A stretch of 64,000 nt of DNA from Lucinisca nassula. Its lineage: Eukaryota > Mollusca > Bivalvia > Lucinida > Lucinidae. Shown here piece by piece: positions 32,059-42,565 of the stretch (positions are counted from its first letter, which is position 1; every line of letters starts with the position of its first letter). The stretch spans positions 124,001-188,000 of the forward strand of contig OY757012.1 in assembly GCA_963580285.1 (NCBI GenBank). Direction: 5' to 3'. Made by a program: the position numbers and the translations under genes. Below the pieces are notes generated by a model, which worked only from the letters and a program-made list of their open reading frames with translations, was not told where the DNA came from and did no database searches.

Positions 32059-32104
32059 GGGCCAGACTAGCTAGTTTCGGCCAATTAGGCCTCATCAGTG
32101 ACCC
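32059..32104 (-). ncRNA. Hammerhead ribozyme HHR4
   Basis: Identical in core and helices to HHR1 and HHR2, located 261 bp from HHR3. Confidence 0.92.
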
Positions 32105-32318
32105 TCAGATATTTTCAAAATTCCACAATGGAATCAATGATCCCAAAGGACAAGAAAATATAATCTACACTATGATGTAGGGCAGGGAGACGTTTTACCG
32201 CCGCCACACATTCCCACACACCAGCTGTAGTGAAGTTAAATATGTTCTATAAAAGGGTTATCCTTTGGAAGCAAGGAATACACCACGGAAGTGAAAAATA
32301 TGGAGTGAACTCGTTTCT

Positions 32319-32364
32319 GGGCCAGACTAGCTAGTTTCGGCTAAATAGGCCTCATCAGTGACCC
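32319..32364 (-). ncRNA. Hammerhead ribozyme HHR5 (weakened)
   Basis: Helix II is GGCC-TATTT-AGCC, so the pair next to the loop is lost (C-A), leaving three pairs and a larger loop. Core bases and stem I are intact. Confidence 0.85.
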
Positions 32365-32644
32365 TCAGATATTTTCAAAATTCCACAATGGAATCAATGA
32401 TCCCAAAGGACAAGAAACTATAAGTTAATTTTATCGATTCCTGATCTTTGTTTTTCTTCTACTTTTAAATTAATGTAGAATTTTTTCTTAATATTAAGTG
32501 TTTTGTAATATTTTAGCTACAGCTGAGAAACATTCGGCTGAGTTTTAGACAAAAATGCTTCACACAAAGAATACTTCTGTGTGTGTCCTGCTGGAAAAAA
32601 GTGCTATCGGCATGTGTGGACACACAGCTAGTATCCTTTTTCCT

Positions 32645-32970
32645 CTTGGACATTTGGCCACGTGAAATCGATTTAAGCCCCCCCCCCCCCCAGTGGAAAT
32701 CATTCCACTGACCGTTCCAAGGCGGTTCTTCTGTGGCGGTTTATTTATGATGTTGTTTGTTACTTACTGTATGTATCACTTGTGTCTTTTCATTTTGGAT
32801 TGCCATATGGCCATTTTGTGGGAAAGTAACTGTCCTTATGGCCTTCCTTTGTTTAGGTTTCGATTATTGTCTGGTCGCTTAATGTTCATGTTTCTTTCCC
32901 TTTGGTGTCTTTGATGGGTGGAGTAAGTTAATTGTATCGATTCCTTATCTTTGTTTTACTTCTACCTTGC
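32645..32970 (+). repeat. Naiad pseudo-LTR, copy E (5'-truncated)
   Basis: It begins inside the unit at GCCACGTGAAATCGATTTAA and continues to GGGTGGAGTAAGTTAATTGT and TTTGTTTTACTTCTACC. The segment between copy D and copy E (32,466-32,644) matches the arm sequence near 35,520-35,690. Confidence 0.75.
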
Positions 32971-32973
32971 ATT

Positions 32974-34124
32974 CAGCAGAAACATACAATAAGTGGTTGA
33001 AGGTTTTACAACCAGAAAAAATACTAAAAATACTCACTTCGGATAAATTTACCACTATATTGACAAAGTAAAAACAAAAAAAAAATAAAAAAAAAATAAA
33101 AAAAAGACACTTAAGAAATGTCAACAATTACAATTCCAATGGAGAAAAGTGATATTTTTATGCATGTCTACTGTAAGAAAGGAAACTGTTTTTCTCCCTG
33201 TCTAATAGCAAAATTCCTCTTAGGGATGGAACAGCTTGATTTACACCAAATATCATGTGCCTCATTCATCAATGATATATTTTGCAACAGAAACTCCATA
33301 TCAGTGTCAGTCTCGATATTTGGAAATACTGACCAATAATTATTGTAACTTTTTTGTTAGGATAAGAATCCAGCGTACATAAAGACAGGGTATATCTAAG
33401 GCTTAATTTGGCTATGAATTTATTAACAGTACTATTTGTACTAGTAACAACTTTCCCTTTGGTGTCTCTGATCTATTATAATAAAATAATAATTTTGCTG
33501 CTATTTATTAGCAGCAAAATTATTATGAACATGTTCAACTTTATTTAATGACATTTTTAGAGAAGTCGTGATACTAAAATAGATGTAAAGCAAGGAGATC
33601 CATTACTTTAATTGCAATACCGAGGTGGTATGCAAGGACACACTGGTCAGTGGTTGGTTGTTACTAGTACCAATAGTAGTGTTAATAAATTCATGGCCAA
33701 ATTAAGCCTTAGATATACTCGGTCTTTATGTACGCTGGATTCTTATCCAAACAAAAAAAGTTACAGAAATTATTGGTCAGTATTTCCAAAAATCGGAACT
33801 GACACTGATATGGAGTTTCTGTTGCAAAATATATCGTTGTAAATGATGCACAGGATATTTGGTGTAAATCAAGCTGTTCCATCCCTAAGAGGAATTTTGC
33901 TATTAGATAGGGAGAGAAACAGTTTCCTTCCTTACAGTAGACATGCATAAAAGTATCTCTTTTCTCCATTGGAATTGTAATTGTTGACATTTCTTTAGTG
34001 TCTTTTTTTTTTGTCTTTACTTTGACAATATATACAGGTTAATTTATCCGAAGTGAGCTTTTCGTATTTTTTCTGTTTGTAAAACTTTCAACCACTTATT
34101 GAATGTTTCTGCTGAATGCAAGTT
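32974..34124. repeat. Long inverted repeat, 470-bp arms with 200-bp spacer
   Basis: The arm 32,974-33,452 (TGCATTCAGCAGAAACAT ... TACTAGTAACAAC) is mirrored by 33,652-34,124 (GTTACTAGTACCAATAG ... ATGTTTCTGCTGAATGCA). The spacer contains a perfect small hairpin, ATAATTTTGCTGCT...AGCAGCAAAATTAT (33,489-33,526). It was probably made by head-to-head Penelope-type insertion. An RNA across it would be a long hairpin. Confidence 0.8.
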
Positions 34125-34394
34125 CACTGTTCTTTTAAAGCACTGTTCTTGCTTGCTTTGTTGTTCATTAATGATTACCGGTACATTTCTGTGCAATTTA
34201 TCTCTCAGCTTAGAAAGAGCATAGCATTGTTTGGACAGAAAAAGCATCACAGTGTATTACTGAATTTACTTAGAGTTTATAAGGCTTATCTAACAAACAT
34301 GTAGCACATAATTCATTTGTTCATTTAAAACTCTATATAAAATCTTTTTTCACTTCTAAAGAAGTTGCTGAGCTTGTTATTCTTTTGCACTGTC

Positions 34395-34690
34395 ACTGAA
34401 ACGTGGGAAGGTGCTCACTACCAGGTTGTTATGCCAGGGGTATCAAAAACCCAAACTGGTATCAACACTTAAGAAGTTCTATGGGCGGCACCATGATCTT
34501 CGTGAACCGTTCAATGTGGCAATTTCCAGAATTATTTCTGCTATCTTTGCCAATGGAAAGCCATAGGAAGAGTTCCAAGATCTCGGACATACCCTTCTCG
34601 GCATTTACACCTTTTCTTCGTTCGGGTCAATGGGCATGGAGGAACGAAGCTTGCTTACCAAGCAATGCTTACTATCCGCGGACGCCTGAT
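34395..34690 (+). pseudogene. Penelope-like RT C-terminal fragment (mirror copy)
   Basis: The plus-strand frame KRGKVLTTRLLCQGYQKPKL, KKFYGRHHDLREPFNVAISR matches the minus-strand fragment at 26,823-27,110. The frame is broken soon afterwards. Confidence 0.65.
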
Positions 34691-34958
34691 TACACTCTTC
34701 TGGAGTCCATGTCTGTTGATCTGAACATTGATATTTGCCATTTTGTCTATGAACTAATGATTTTGGATTAACACTTTGGTACTAAGACCAAACTACTTTT
34801 GTGCGGTTTCACAGTCTCTTTGTGGGTGTTGAGTGTCTTTTAATTATTTGGCTGTCTTATTATTGTGGTTCAGTATTAATTCTAATCACTTTTACTACAT
34901 GGGGGTCAGCTGAAATATATTCAGCTCAATCGGAATTAATATCGCTTTTACTACATGA

Positions 34959-35492
34959 GCTCTGTCTCTGGTCGGGCCCATCGGAGTCTAACTGTTGGTT
35001 TTCTTTTGCTCCAGCATTTAAGTGGTTTCTTGCTGTCGAGTCCTCACCGTTGTCTCACCTCTGTGGTTCTTTGATTTTTTGTGTTCACGGAAATGTTGCA
35101 CTGACGGGTTAGGAGGCCTTCATGCGGACTGAACAAAGTATTTGTCTAAATCGCGACGGAAGTAAGGGCGAGGATTGTGGCAACGTAAAATCGATTTAAC
35201 CCCCCCCCCCCCCCCCCCCCCCACTCGTGGAAATCTTCCACTGACCGTTCCAAGGCGGTTCTTCTGTGGCGGTTTATTTATGGTGTTGTTTGTTACTTAC
35301 CGTGTGTATCACTTGTGTCTTTTTATTTTGGATGGCCATATGGCCATTTTGTGGGAAAGTAACTGTCCTTATGGCCTTCCTTTGTTTAGGTTTCCATTAT
35401 GGTCTGGTCGCTTAATGTTTGTGTTTATTTCCCTTTGGTGTCTTTGATGGGTGGAGTAAGTTAATTGTATCGATTCCTGATCTTTGTTTTAA
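34959..35492 (+). repeat. Naiad pseudo-LTR, copy F
   Basis: A complete unit from GCTCTGTCTCTGGTCGGGCC to TCGATTCCTGATCTTTG, inserted into the right arm. CTCATGTAGTAAAAG-like sequence lies on the left side, and a run of about 24 C is at 35,199-35,222. It is absent from the left arm, so it post-dates the inverted duplication. Confidence 0.75.
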
Positions 35493-36336
35493 TTCATCTT
35501 TTAAATTAATGTAGAAATTTTTCTTAATATTAAGTGTTTTGTAATATTTTAGCTACAGCTTGGAAACATTCGGCTGACTTTTAGACAAAAATGCTTCAGA
35601 CAAAGAATGCTTCTGTGTGTGTCCTGCTGGAAAAAGTGCTATCGGCATGTGTGGACACACAGCTGGTATCCTTTTTTTCTCTTGGACATTTGGCTTATCG
35701 GTCAATAATACAACCAATATCACAGGCCAGCCACCCCGAGTCTTCAATGGTTTCGTAGATCAAAGGATTGAGCAGGCACAAATGGGGCCCGGAAAAGAAG
35801 TTGATCTAGTAAATGGTATAGGAATTATACAAAAAAGATAGAATGCCTAGTGCCTTGTGTAGATATAAATAGTGAAAACCGTTTACTGCGTCTTAATGTC
35901 AAGGAAAAGTGATCTCAAGTGTTATTGGTTGTCCCTAGAGTAAACCTTTCTTTTTAAATGGATAGTTAGATACAAACAAACAACAGTTAGACTTGAGAGT
36001 CATTTATCTCGAGTCGGATAACAAATCTAAAAACATCTGAATCAACATCTAAAATGACTGGTATGTTGTTAATTTGAATGTTAAATCTAAACACCACCTA
36101 AACACCACTACTAAATTAGACAAGACAGACACGAAGAAAACTATGCACATGGTTTCATGGGTGCGTTTGATGACGTTTGTCATCAAAGCCTTTGCGGTAT
36201 AGTTCTGTAGACAAAATAGTTTGTTTTGGCCATTGCGTTAAACCGGGGGCAAATTTACCAAACTGGATGTTTTGAAATAATACATATAATTATGCTATGA
36301 ACTACTTACACAAACGATACTATACTACAGCCATCT

Positions 36337-36612
36337 AACTGACTTCAACACTTGTGGTGGATTGTTTGCTGCTGGGCTTCTTGATCGGGGTTGTCGGTGT
36401 CATAGACTATGCGAGGCGTTTACAAAATTTTATGCACGTCATTCCGATTTGGTTTCAAAATGCAATGTCGGACTTACATCCCTTTTTAATGGTGTCTTGT
36501 TGTATGATGTCAGACTGCATACACGGTAGTTAACCCGATCACGGTTGACAACTTTGTTTCCCTCTTTATTTGCAGGCCGGTTGGTCTGGCCTCAGATTCT
36601 ATTACGGTTCGA
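36337..36612 (+). pseudogene. Naiad RT 3'-end fragment, second copy
   Basis: GACTTCAACACTTGTG onward translates to ...HRLCEAFTKFYARHSDLVSK, CNVGLTSLF. It then jumps by an internal deletion to the region of GTAGTTAACCCGATCACGG and GGCCTCAGATTCT, matching the end of the main Naiad frame (27,840-28,280). It is followed at once by a pseudo-LTR, as at the main copy. Confidence 0.75.
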
Positions 36613-37658
36613 GCACGAAGGCGTACTGAGAATTAGAGAGAATCTAATTCTATGTAATGTTGGTTAGTGCCTGATGTTCTGTCTCTTGTTGGGCAAATCG
36701 GAGTCTGACTGTTGGTTTTCTTTTGCCCCAGCATTTCAGTGGTTTCTTGCTGTCGAGTCCTCACCGTGGTTTCATCCGTGTGGTTCTTTAATTGTTTGTG
36801 TTCACGGAGATGTTGCACTGATGAGTCAGGAGGCCTTCATGCGGACTGAACAAGTTATTTGCCTAAATCGCAACGGAAGTAAGGGCGAGGATTGTGGCCA
36901 CGTAATATCGATTTAAGCCCCGAGTTGGAATTCGTTTCACTGACCTTTTCAAGGCGGATCTTCTGTCGCGGTTTATTTTTATTATGCTTTGTCTTTGGAT
37001 GTTTGTATCGCTTATATTATTTTGTTTTGGGTAGCCAATTGCCCATTTTGTGTGAAAGTGAAAGTAAACGCCCCTTTGGCTTTCCGCTATTGACGTTTCC
37101 ATTAGGGTCTGTTGTTTCATGTTTTGGTGTCTCTGATGGGAGCTATGGGTTAATTGTATCGATTCCTTACCATTGCCTTCACTTCTACTTTACTGAGAAT
37201 TAGAAGTTTATTTCATTTAATGTTGGCTGGTGCCTGATGCTCTGTCTCTGTTCGGGCCCGTCAGAGTCTATTTGAAGGTTTTCTTTTGCTACAGCATGTC
37301 AATGGTATCTTGCTGTCGGGTCCTCACCGTTGTTTCATCCCTGTGGTTGTTTGTTTGTTTGTTTGATATTTTGTGATCTCGGAGATGTTGCACTGAGTGA
37401 GCAGGAGGTTTTCTGGTGGACTAAGCAAGTCATTTGTCTATATCGCGACGGAAATAAAATCGATTTAAGCACCACCCCACCTCCACCCCGGTGTAATTCG
37501 TTTCACTGACCGTTCCAAGGCGGCTCTTCAGTCGCGGTTTATTTTTGTTATGGTGTGTCTTTGAGTGATTGTATCACTTATATTTTTTGCTTTGGATAGC
37601 AAATGGGTCAGTTTCTGTCCTTTTCCCTTTTCGCTATTGACGTTTCCAACAGGGTCTA
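36613..37658 (+). repeat. Naiad pseudo-LTRs, copies B and C in tandem
   Basis: Copy B (36,613-37,195) runs to TTAATTGTATCGATTCCTTA. Copy C starts at about 37,203 with TTAATGTTGGCTGGTGCCTG and stops at AACAGGGTCTA (37,658), where the 4.8-kb element begins. Its tail resumes at 42,496 (CTTTGGCGTCTCTGATGG). Both are more diverged than copies A, D and F. Confidence 0.75.
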
Positions 37659-38254
37659 ATTGTAAGCTCACCTGACCGAAGGTCATGGTGAGCTATTGTG
37701 ACTGTGACTGTGAGATGTTCGGCGTCCTCGTTCGTTGTGCGTCGTGTATAAACTTCTCCTTTTAAACACACAGTTTTGAGCCAATCATCATTAAACTTGG
37801 TCAGAATGATCATCATGAAAATATCTCGGTCAATTTCGAATATGGGTCATGTCGCATCAAAACGTAGGTCAGTAGAAAAAGCTTGTGAACACACTATAGG
37901 CCATAGTTTTGGTCCGATCATCATTAATCTTGCTCACAGTGTTGATCTTGACAGTATCTCAGTTAAGTTCGAATATGGGTCATGTCTGGTCAGAAACTAG
38001 GTCAATAGGCCAAATCATAGAAAAACCTTGTGAACACACAAGAGGCCAAAAACTTGCTTAGAATGGTCATCTTGACAATATCTCTGTCAAGTCCGAATAT
38101 GGTTGATGTCGGGTCAAAAAGTAGGTCAGTAGGTCAAATCATAGAAAAAACTTGTTAACACCCTAGAGGCCACTGTAAACTGTTAATTCTATATTTCCCC
38201 CCTTATTTCCTAAATTAAAAATAAAAGAAGTAAAACAATGTGCATTTACTTCCT

Positions 38255-38328
38255 ATCTCTGTAGTATAATGGTAAAGCTTAGGACTCTGATCCGAAGGGT
38301 TGTGGGTTCAAATACGATTCGAGGATAT
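38255..38328 (+). pseudogene. tRNA-like fragment (SINE head or tRNA pseudogene)
   Basis: The A box is TAGTATAATGGTAAAGC and the B box GGTTCAAATAC. Only TCCT/AGGA of the acceptor pairs. It probably derives from a tRNA but is too decayed to assign an amino acid. Confidence 0.4.
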
Positions 38329-38403
38329 TTGTCTTTTTAAAACGCATAAACAATTCATATCCCCGAGCACAAAAAAGTTGTAAGGTGGTGGGGATGTTGC
38401 ATT

Positions 38404-38405
38404 TG

Positions 38406-38436
<31 letters not shown>

Positions 38437-39040
38437 CATACATACATACATACATACATACATACATACATACATACATACATACATACATACATACATA
38501 CTCATGCATGTTTGCACACACATACCCATACATGCACACACTCAGGCATGCATGAACACACACATGTTGCGTGCATAAACGCACACACTCATGCATGCAT
38601 GTACACATACACACATGTAAATTCAAGCACACACACACATACTTTCACACACATGCATGCACACATGCAATCACATATGCATGCAGGCACCAAAACATGC
38701 ACACACGCATGCTTGCATGTTTGAATGTACACATATGCATACATGTACACACTAACACACATACATACTTGCATTCATGTGCATACACAAGTATGCATGC
38801 ATACACGCACTCACAAAACATGCATGCACACACACATGAATGCGTGCATGCATACACACACACTCACACATGCATACATAGATACATGTAGACATGCATG
38901 TACACACCAACTCATACATGCATACACATGTGCATCACTCACACATTCATGCACACGTGCATACATGCATGTACACATGCACTCACACTTGCAAACACAG
39001 ACTCATGCATGTGCATGACACATGCATGCAAGCACACACA
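38404..39040. repeat. (TACA)n and ATGCACACA-type microsatellite
   Basis: About 25 TACA units (38,404-38,502) grade into an irregular mixture of GCATGCA, CACACA and ACATAC to 39,040. Long frames on both strands are repeat artefacts. Confidence 0.9.
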
Positions 39041-41737
39041 GGTTTTGTGTCTTTTGTGATTTTCAGCTCTTTAGATTGGTTGCGATGGCAACTTAGATTT
39101 TCCATAGACTTATAATTTGGAAAATAGAAAAATGGCATTAACTGCCAAATCTTTGGAGATAGTTTGACACAATTTTCATAGAAATGTTCCTTAAGCAATC
39201 TTCCATCTGCCATATGGTTTTAGGCCTAATGCTAATTTTTGCTGGTTGCCATTGAAACCAAAATGAAAAAAAAAAAAAAAATTAAAAAAAAAAATAGAAA
39301 AATACTTTAAAATTCATCTCCTAAGAAACCGTATGCTGTTTGAGGCTGAGAGTTTGTGAAAATATTCACCATATTTGCCTTTACAAGTTTTGCGTTTCTA
39401 TGAAATTTGGCTCTTTAGTTTGGTGGCTACGGCAACTTTTTCCGCCATTAGGGTCTGTTGTTTCATGTTTGTTTCTTTCCCTTTTGTGTTTCTGATTGGA
39501 GCTGTGGGTTGATTGTATCGTTTCCTGATCATTGCCACCACTTCTATTTTTATAATGGGGAAAATTGAAAAAAATGGCCTTAACTGCCAAGCCTTTGCAG
39601 ATACTTTGACCAAACGTTCATCAAGTGTTCCTTGTGCAATCTACTATCTGCCATATGATTTTAGGCCTACTACTGATTTCTATTGGTTGCCATGGAAACC
39701 AAAATGAAATAAAAAAAAAAATAGAAAAAAAAATTCCTTAGAAACCGTATGCTCTATGAGGCTGAGAGTTTACGGAAATATTCACCTTATTTGCCTTGAC
39801 AGGATTTGTGTGTGTGTGTGTTTTTGTTTTTGTTTTTTTCATAAAATTCGGCTCTTTAGGTTGGTTGTTATGGCAACTTAGATTTTTTTATAGACTTATA
39901 ATGGGGAAAATGGAAAAAATGGCCTTAACTGCCAAACCTTTGCAGACATTTTGAAACAACTTACACAGAAGTGTTCCTTACGCAATATACTATCTGTCAT
40001 ATGATTTTAGGCCTATTGCTCATTTTTGCTGGTTGCATTGGAAACCAAAATAATAAGAAAAAAAAATACTTAAAAAACCAATCTCCTCAGAAACCGTATG
40101 CTCTTTGAGGCTGAGAGTTCACCATATTTGCCTTTCCAAGTTTTGCGGGTTTTTTTTTTATGAAATTCGGCTCTTTAGTTTGGTTGCTATGGCCAATTAG
40201 ATTTTCCATTGACTTATAATGGGGAAGATTGAATTGAAAATATAATGGGCCAAATCTTTGTAGATATTTTGGCACAACCTTCATAGAAATGTTCCTTATG
40301 CAATCTACCATCTGCCATCTGATTTTGGGCCTATTGCTCATTTTTGTCGCGCCTGATATTAGCTTGGCGCGATATAGGCGCCCGGTTTTCCGTCCGTTCG
40401 TCCATTTGTTCGTTCGTCCATTCGTCCGTTCGTCCGTCCGTTTGTCAAGGCGTCAACATTTGCGACCACCCTAGCTTTCACCCTAATGGTCAAGTTTATT
40501 TCTCAAGAACTATAAGAGCTTCATTAATGATACTTGGTACAAACTTGTGTATGGGGATGACAACTTACATGCAAGCATCCATATTTGACCTTGACCTACA
40601 TGATCAAGTTTATTTCTCAAGAACTATAAGAGGTTCAGTAATGATATTTGATACAAACTTGAATCTGGGGCTGGCAACTTAAATGCAAGCATCCATATTC
40701 ATGGTTCACTGACTTTTCAAAATGTTGCGACCACCCTAGCGTTCACCCTATTGGTTAAGTTTATATCTCGAGAATTATTAGAGCTTCATTAATGATTCTT
40801 AGTACAAGCTTGAATTTAAGAATGAAAACTTTTATGCAAGCATCTATGGTTGATCTTGACTACCTACTTATCATGGTTGGGTGACTTTGCGCCCCCACAG
40901 GCGCGACATAGGCTTCGGCGGAATTCTTGTTACTGGTTGCCATTGAAACCAAAATAATAAAAAAAAAATAGAAAAAAAAAATACTATAAAAAAAAAACAT
41001 CTCCTCAGAAACCATATGCTTCATGAGGCTGAGACTTTATGCAACTAGTCAACATATTTGCCTTTACAGATTTTAGTTTTTTTTTAATGAAATTCGGCCC
41101 ATCAGTTTGGTTGCTATGGCAACTCCGAGTTTCCATTGACTTACAATAAGTAAAAATTGAAAAACGATATCTACTGCCACGCCTTTCCGGGTATTTTGAC
41201 AAAACTTTCACAGAAAAATTATTGAAGTAATCGAACAGCTGCCATATGATTTTAGGCCTATTGCTCATTTTACTGGTTGTCATGGAAACCAAAATGAAAA
41301 AAAAAAAAAAACTTAAAAAATCATCTCGTCAGAATCAGTATGTTCTATGAGGCTAAGTCTTTATGGAAATTTGCCTTTTCTGGTTTTGTGTTTTTTTTTT
41401 TTTTTTTTTTTTTTATGAAATTCGGCTGGTTAATTTGGTTGCAATGGCAACTGAGCGTTTACATTGACTTATAATGGGGAAATTGAATAATGGAATTAAC
41501 TGCTACACCTTTTCAGATATTTTGACTAAACTTTCCTAGAAATACTTTTAAGCAATCTTCTATCTGCCGTGTGATTTTAGGACAAATGGTTACTTTTATT
41601 GATTGCCATGGAAACCAAATTGCACCCAAAACTAGAATACAAACACACTAAAAAATCATCTGCTTGAAAAACCATATGCTCTATGAGGCTGAGACTTTAT
41701 TGAAATATTCACCATATTTGCCTGAACCAGTTTTATG

Positions 41738-41794
<57 letters not shown>

Positions 41795-42330
41795 TATGAA
41801 ATTTGGCTTTTTAATTAATGCTATGGCATCTTAGAGTTTTTATACATTTTAATGGGGAAACTTGAAAATTTGCATTTTCTGCCAAGCCTTAGTAGATATT
41901 TTGGCAAAACATTCATAGAAATAGTTTTCAGCAATCTTGTTCTGCCATTTGAATTTAGGCCTGCTGCTCATTTTTATTGGTTGCCATTGGAAACCAAAAT
42001 AAAAAATATATATTTTCTTTTAAACAATCATCTCCTCATAAACCAACTTCTCTATGAGGCTTTATTCACCATATTTGCTTTTACAGTTTTTGTGTGCTTT
42101 TTATGAAATTAGGCTCTTTAGTTTGGTTTCTTTGGGAAATTAAGAGTTTCGAGAGACTTTTGTTCTGATGGGAGCTGTGGGTTATTTGTATCGATTTCTG
42201 ATCATTGCCTCCACTTCTGTTTTATAATGGGGAGAAATGAAAAACGACTTTTACACCTTCCAAGATATTTTAAAAACTTTCATAGAAATATTCCTTAAAT
42301 AATGTTTTATCTGCCATATGATTTTCAGGT
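39041..42330. repeat. Satellite-like tandem array, about 8 units of roughly 330 bp
   Basis: Landmarks recur in fixed order: GAGGCTGAGAGTTT, ATTCACCATATTTGCCTT, a T-run, GAAATTCGGCTCTTTAG, GTTGCTATGGCAACT, CTTATAATGGGGAA, CATAGAAATGTTCCTTA, CTGCCATATGATTTTAGGCC, GGTTGCCATGGAAACCAAAA, an A-run. Units start near 39,110, 39,553, 39,897, 40,216, 41,147, 41,469, 41,849 and 42,224. Spacing is 319-345 bp where no insert intervenes. An (ATT)n tract (41,738-41,793) and two pseudo-LTR pieces (39,446-39,548 and 42,150-42,232) are embedded. Confidence 0.85.
40345..40936 (+). mobile_element. Pearl-like element Z inserted in a satellite unit
   Basis: Ends are GTCGCGCCTGATATTAGC and CAGGCGCGACATAGGCTTCG. 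Inside are a CGTCCGTTCGTCC tetranucleotide tract and about three core repeats (GTTTATTTCTCAAGAACTAT, AGAGCTTCATTAATGAT, ATGCAAGCATC). It splits the satellite between CTCATTTTTGT and TACTGGTTGCC. A fragment of the family is at 2,275-2,430. Confidence 0.65.
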
Positions 42331-42565
42331 TAATTGGTTGCTACAGATGGTTGTTAATTGCCGTCTGTTGTCTTGCAACAACACATTCAAGAGACATCAG
42401 ACATCTGAAGCAACTAGACTAATTAGAATACATAGCTGCCAGTGGGCAGTGCTCCCTGAGCTCTGGTGAGCATAGCGGTCCATGGGCCTCTTGTTCTTTG
42501 GCGTCTCTGATGGAAGCTGCCGGTATTACTTGTAACGATTCCTGATCATTGCCTTCACTTATATT

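Larger units (their letters stand above)
31717..32421 (-). mobile_element. Retrozyme-like tandem array 2 (261-bp unit, 2.7 copies)
   Basis: The same unit as array 1 on the opposite strand, repeated at a 261/260-bp period. It starts (minus strand) at TATAGTTTCTTGTCC and ends GAACATATTTA, the same partial-unit boundaries as array 1. It interrupts a pseudo-LTR between GGAGTAA and GTTAAT. Intact pseudo-LTR copies serve as the empty site, leaving at most a TAA duplication. Confidence 0.85.
31213..32465 (+). repeat. Naiad pseudo-LTR, copy D, inverted, split by ribozyme array 2
   Basis: The unit runs from CAGTGATCGGAGTCAAACTG to GATGGTTGGAGTAA (31,716) and resumes GTTAATTTTATCGATTCCTG (32,422-32,465). 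It lies head-to-head with the Naiad coding region. Inverted pseudo-LTRs at the 5' side are characteristic of Penelope-like insertions. A run of about 20 C is at 31,460-31,477. Confidence 0.8.
34125..36330. repeat. Right arm of large inverted repeat
   Basis: The portion from 34,385 mirrors 25,290-27,125 with the opposite orientation. 34,125-34,235 mirrors 31,140-31,215 next to the Naiad. It contains RT fragment 34,395-34,690 and pseudo-LTR copy F. Position 36,275-36,290 is the empty site for ribozyme array 1. Confidence 0.75.
37659..42495 (+). mobile_element. 4.8-kb pearl-like element splitting pseudo-LTR copy C
   Basis: The left end is GTAAGCTCACCTGACCGAAG and the right end GGTGAGCATAGCGG...GGGCCTCTTGTT; GCTCACC/GGTGAGC act as subterminal inverted repeats. 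Inside are about three 130-bp core repeats (37,790-38,170; ATCATCATTAA, GAATATGGGTCATGTC, GAACACAC), a tRNA-like piece, TACA/ATGCACACA microsatellite and a satellite block. No Rep/helicase gene is present, so it would be non-autonomous. Parts may be secondary insertions. Confidence 0.55.

Noticed and set aside
38279..39018. Met-Tyr-Val-Cys and His-Thr-rich frames
   Set aside because: Translations of the TACA/ATGCACACA microsatellite on both strands.
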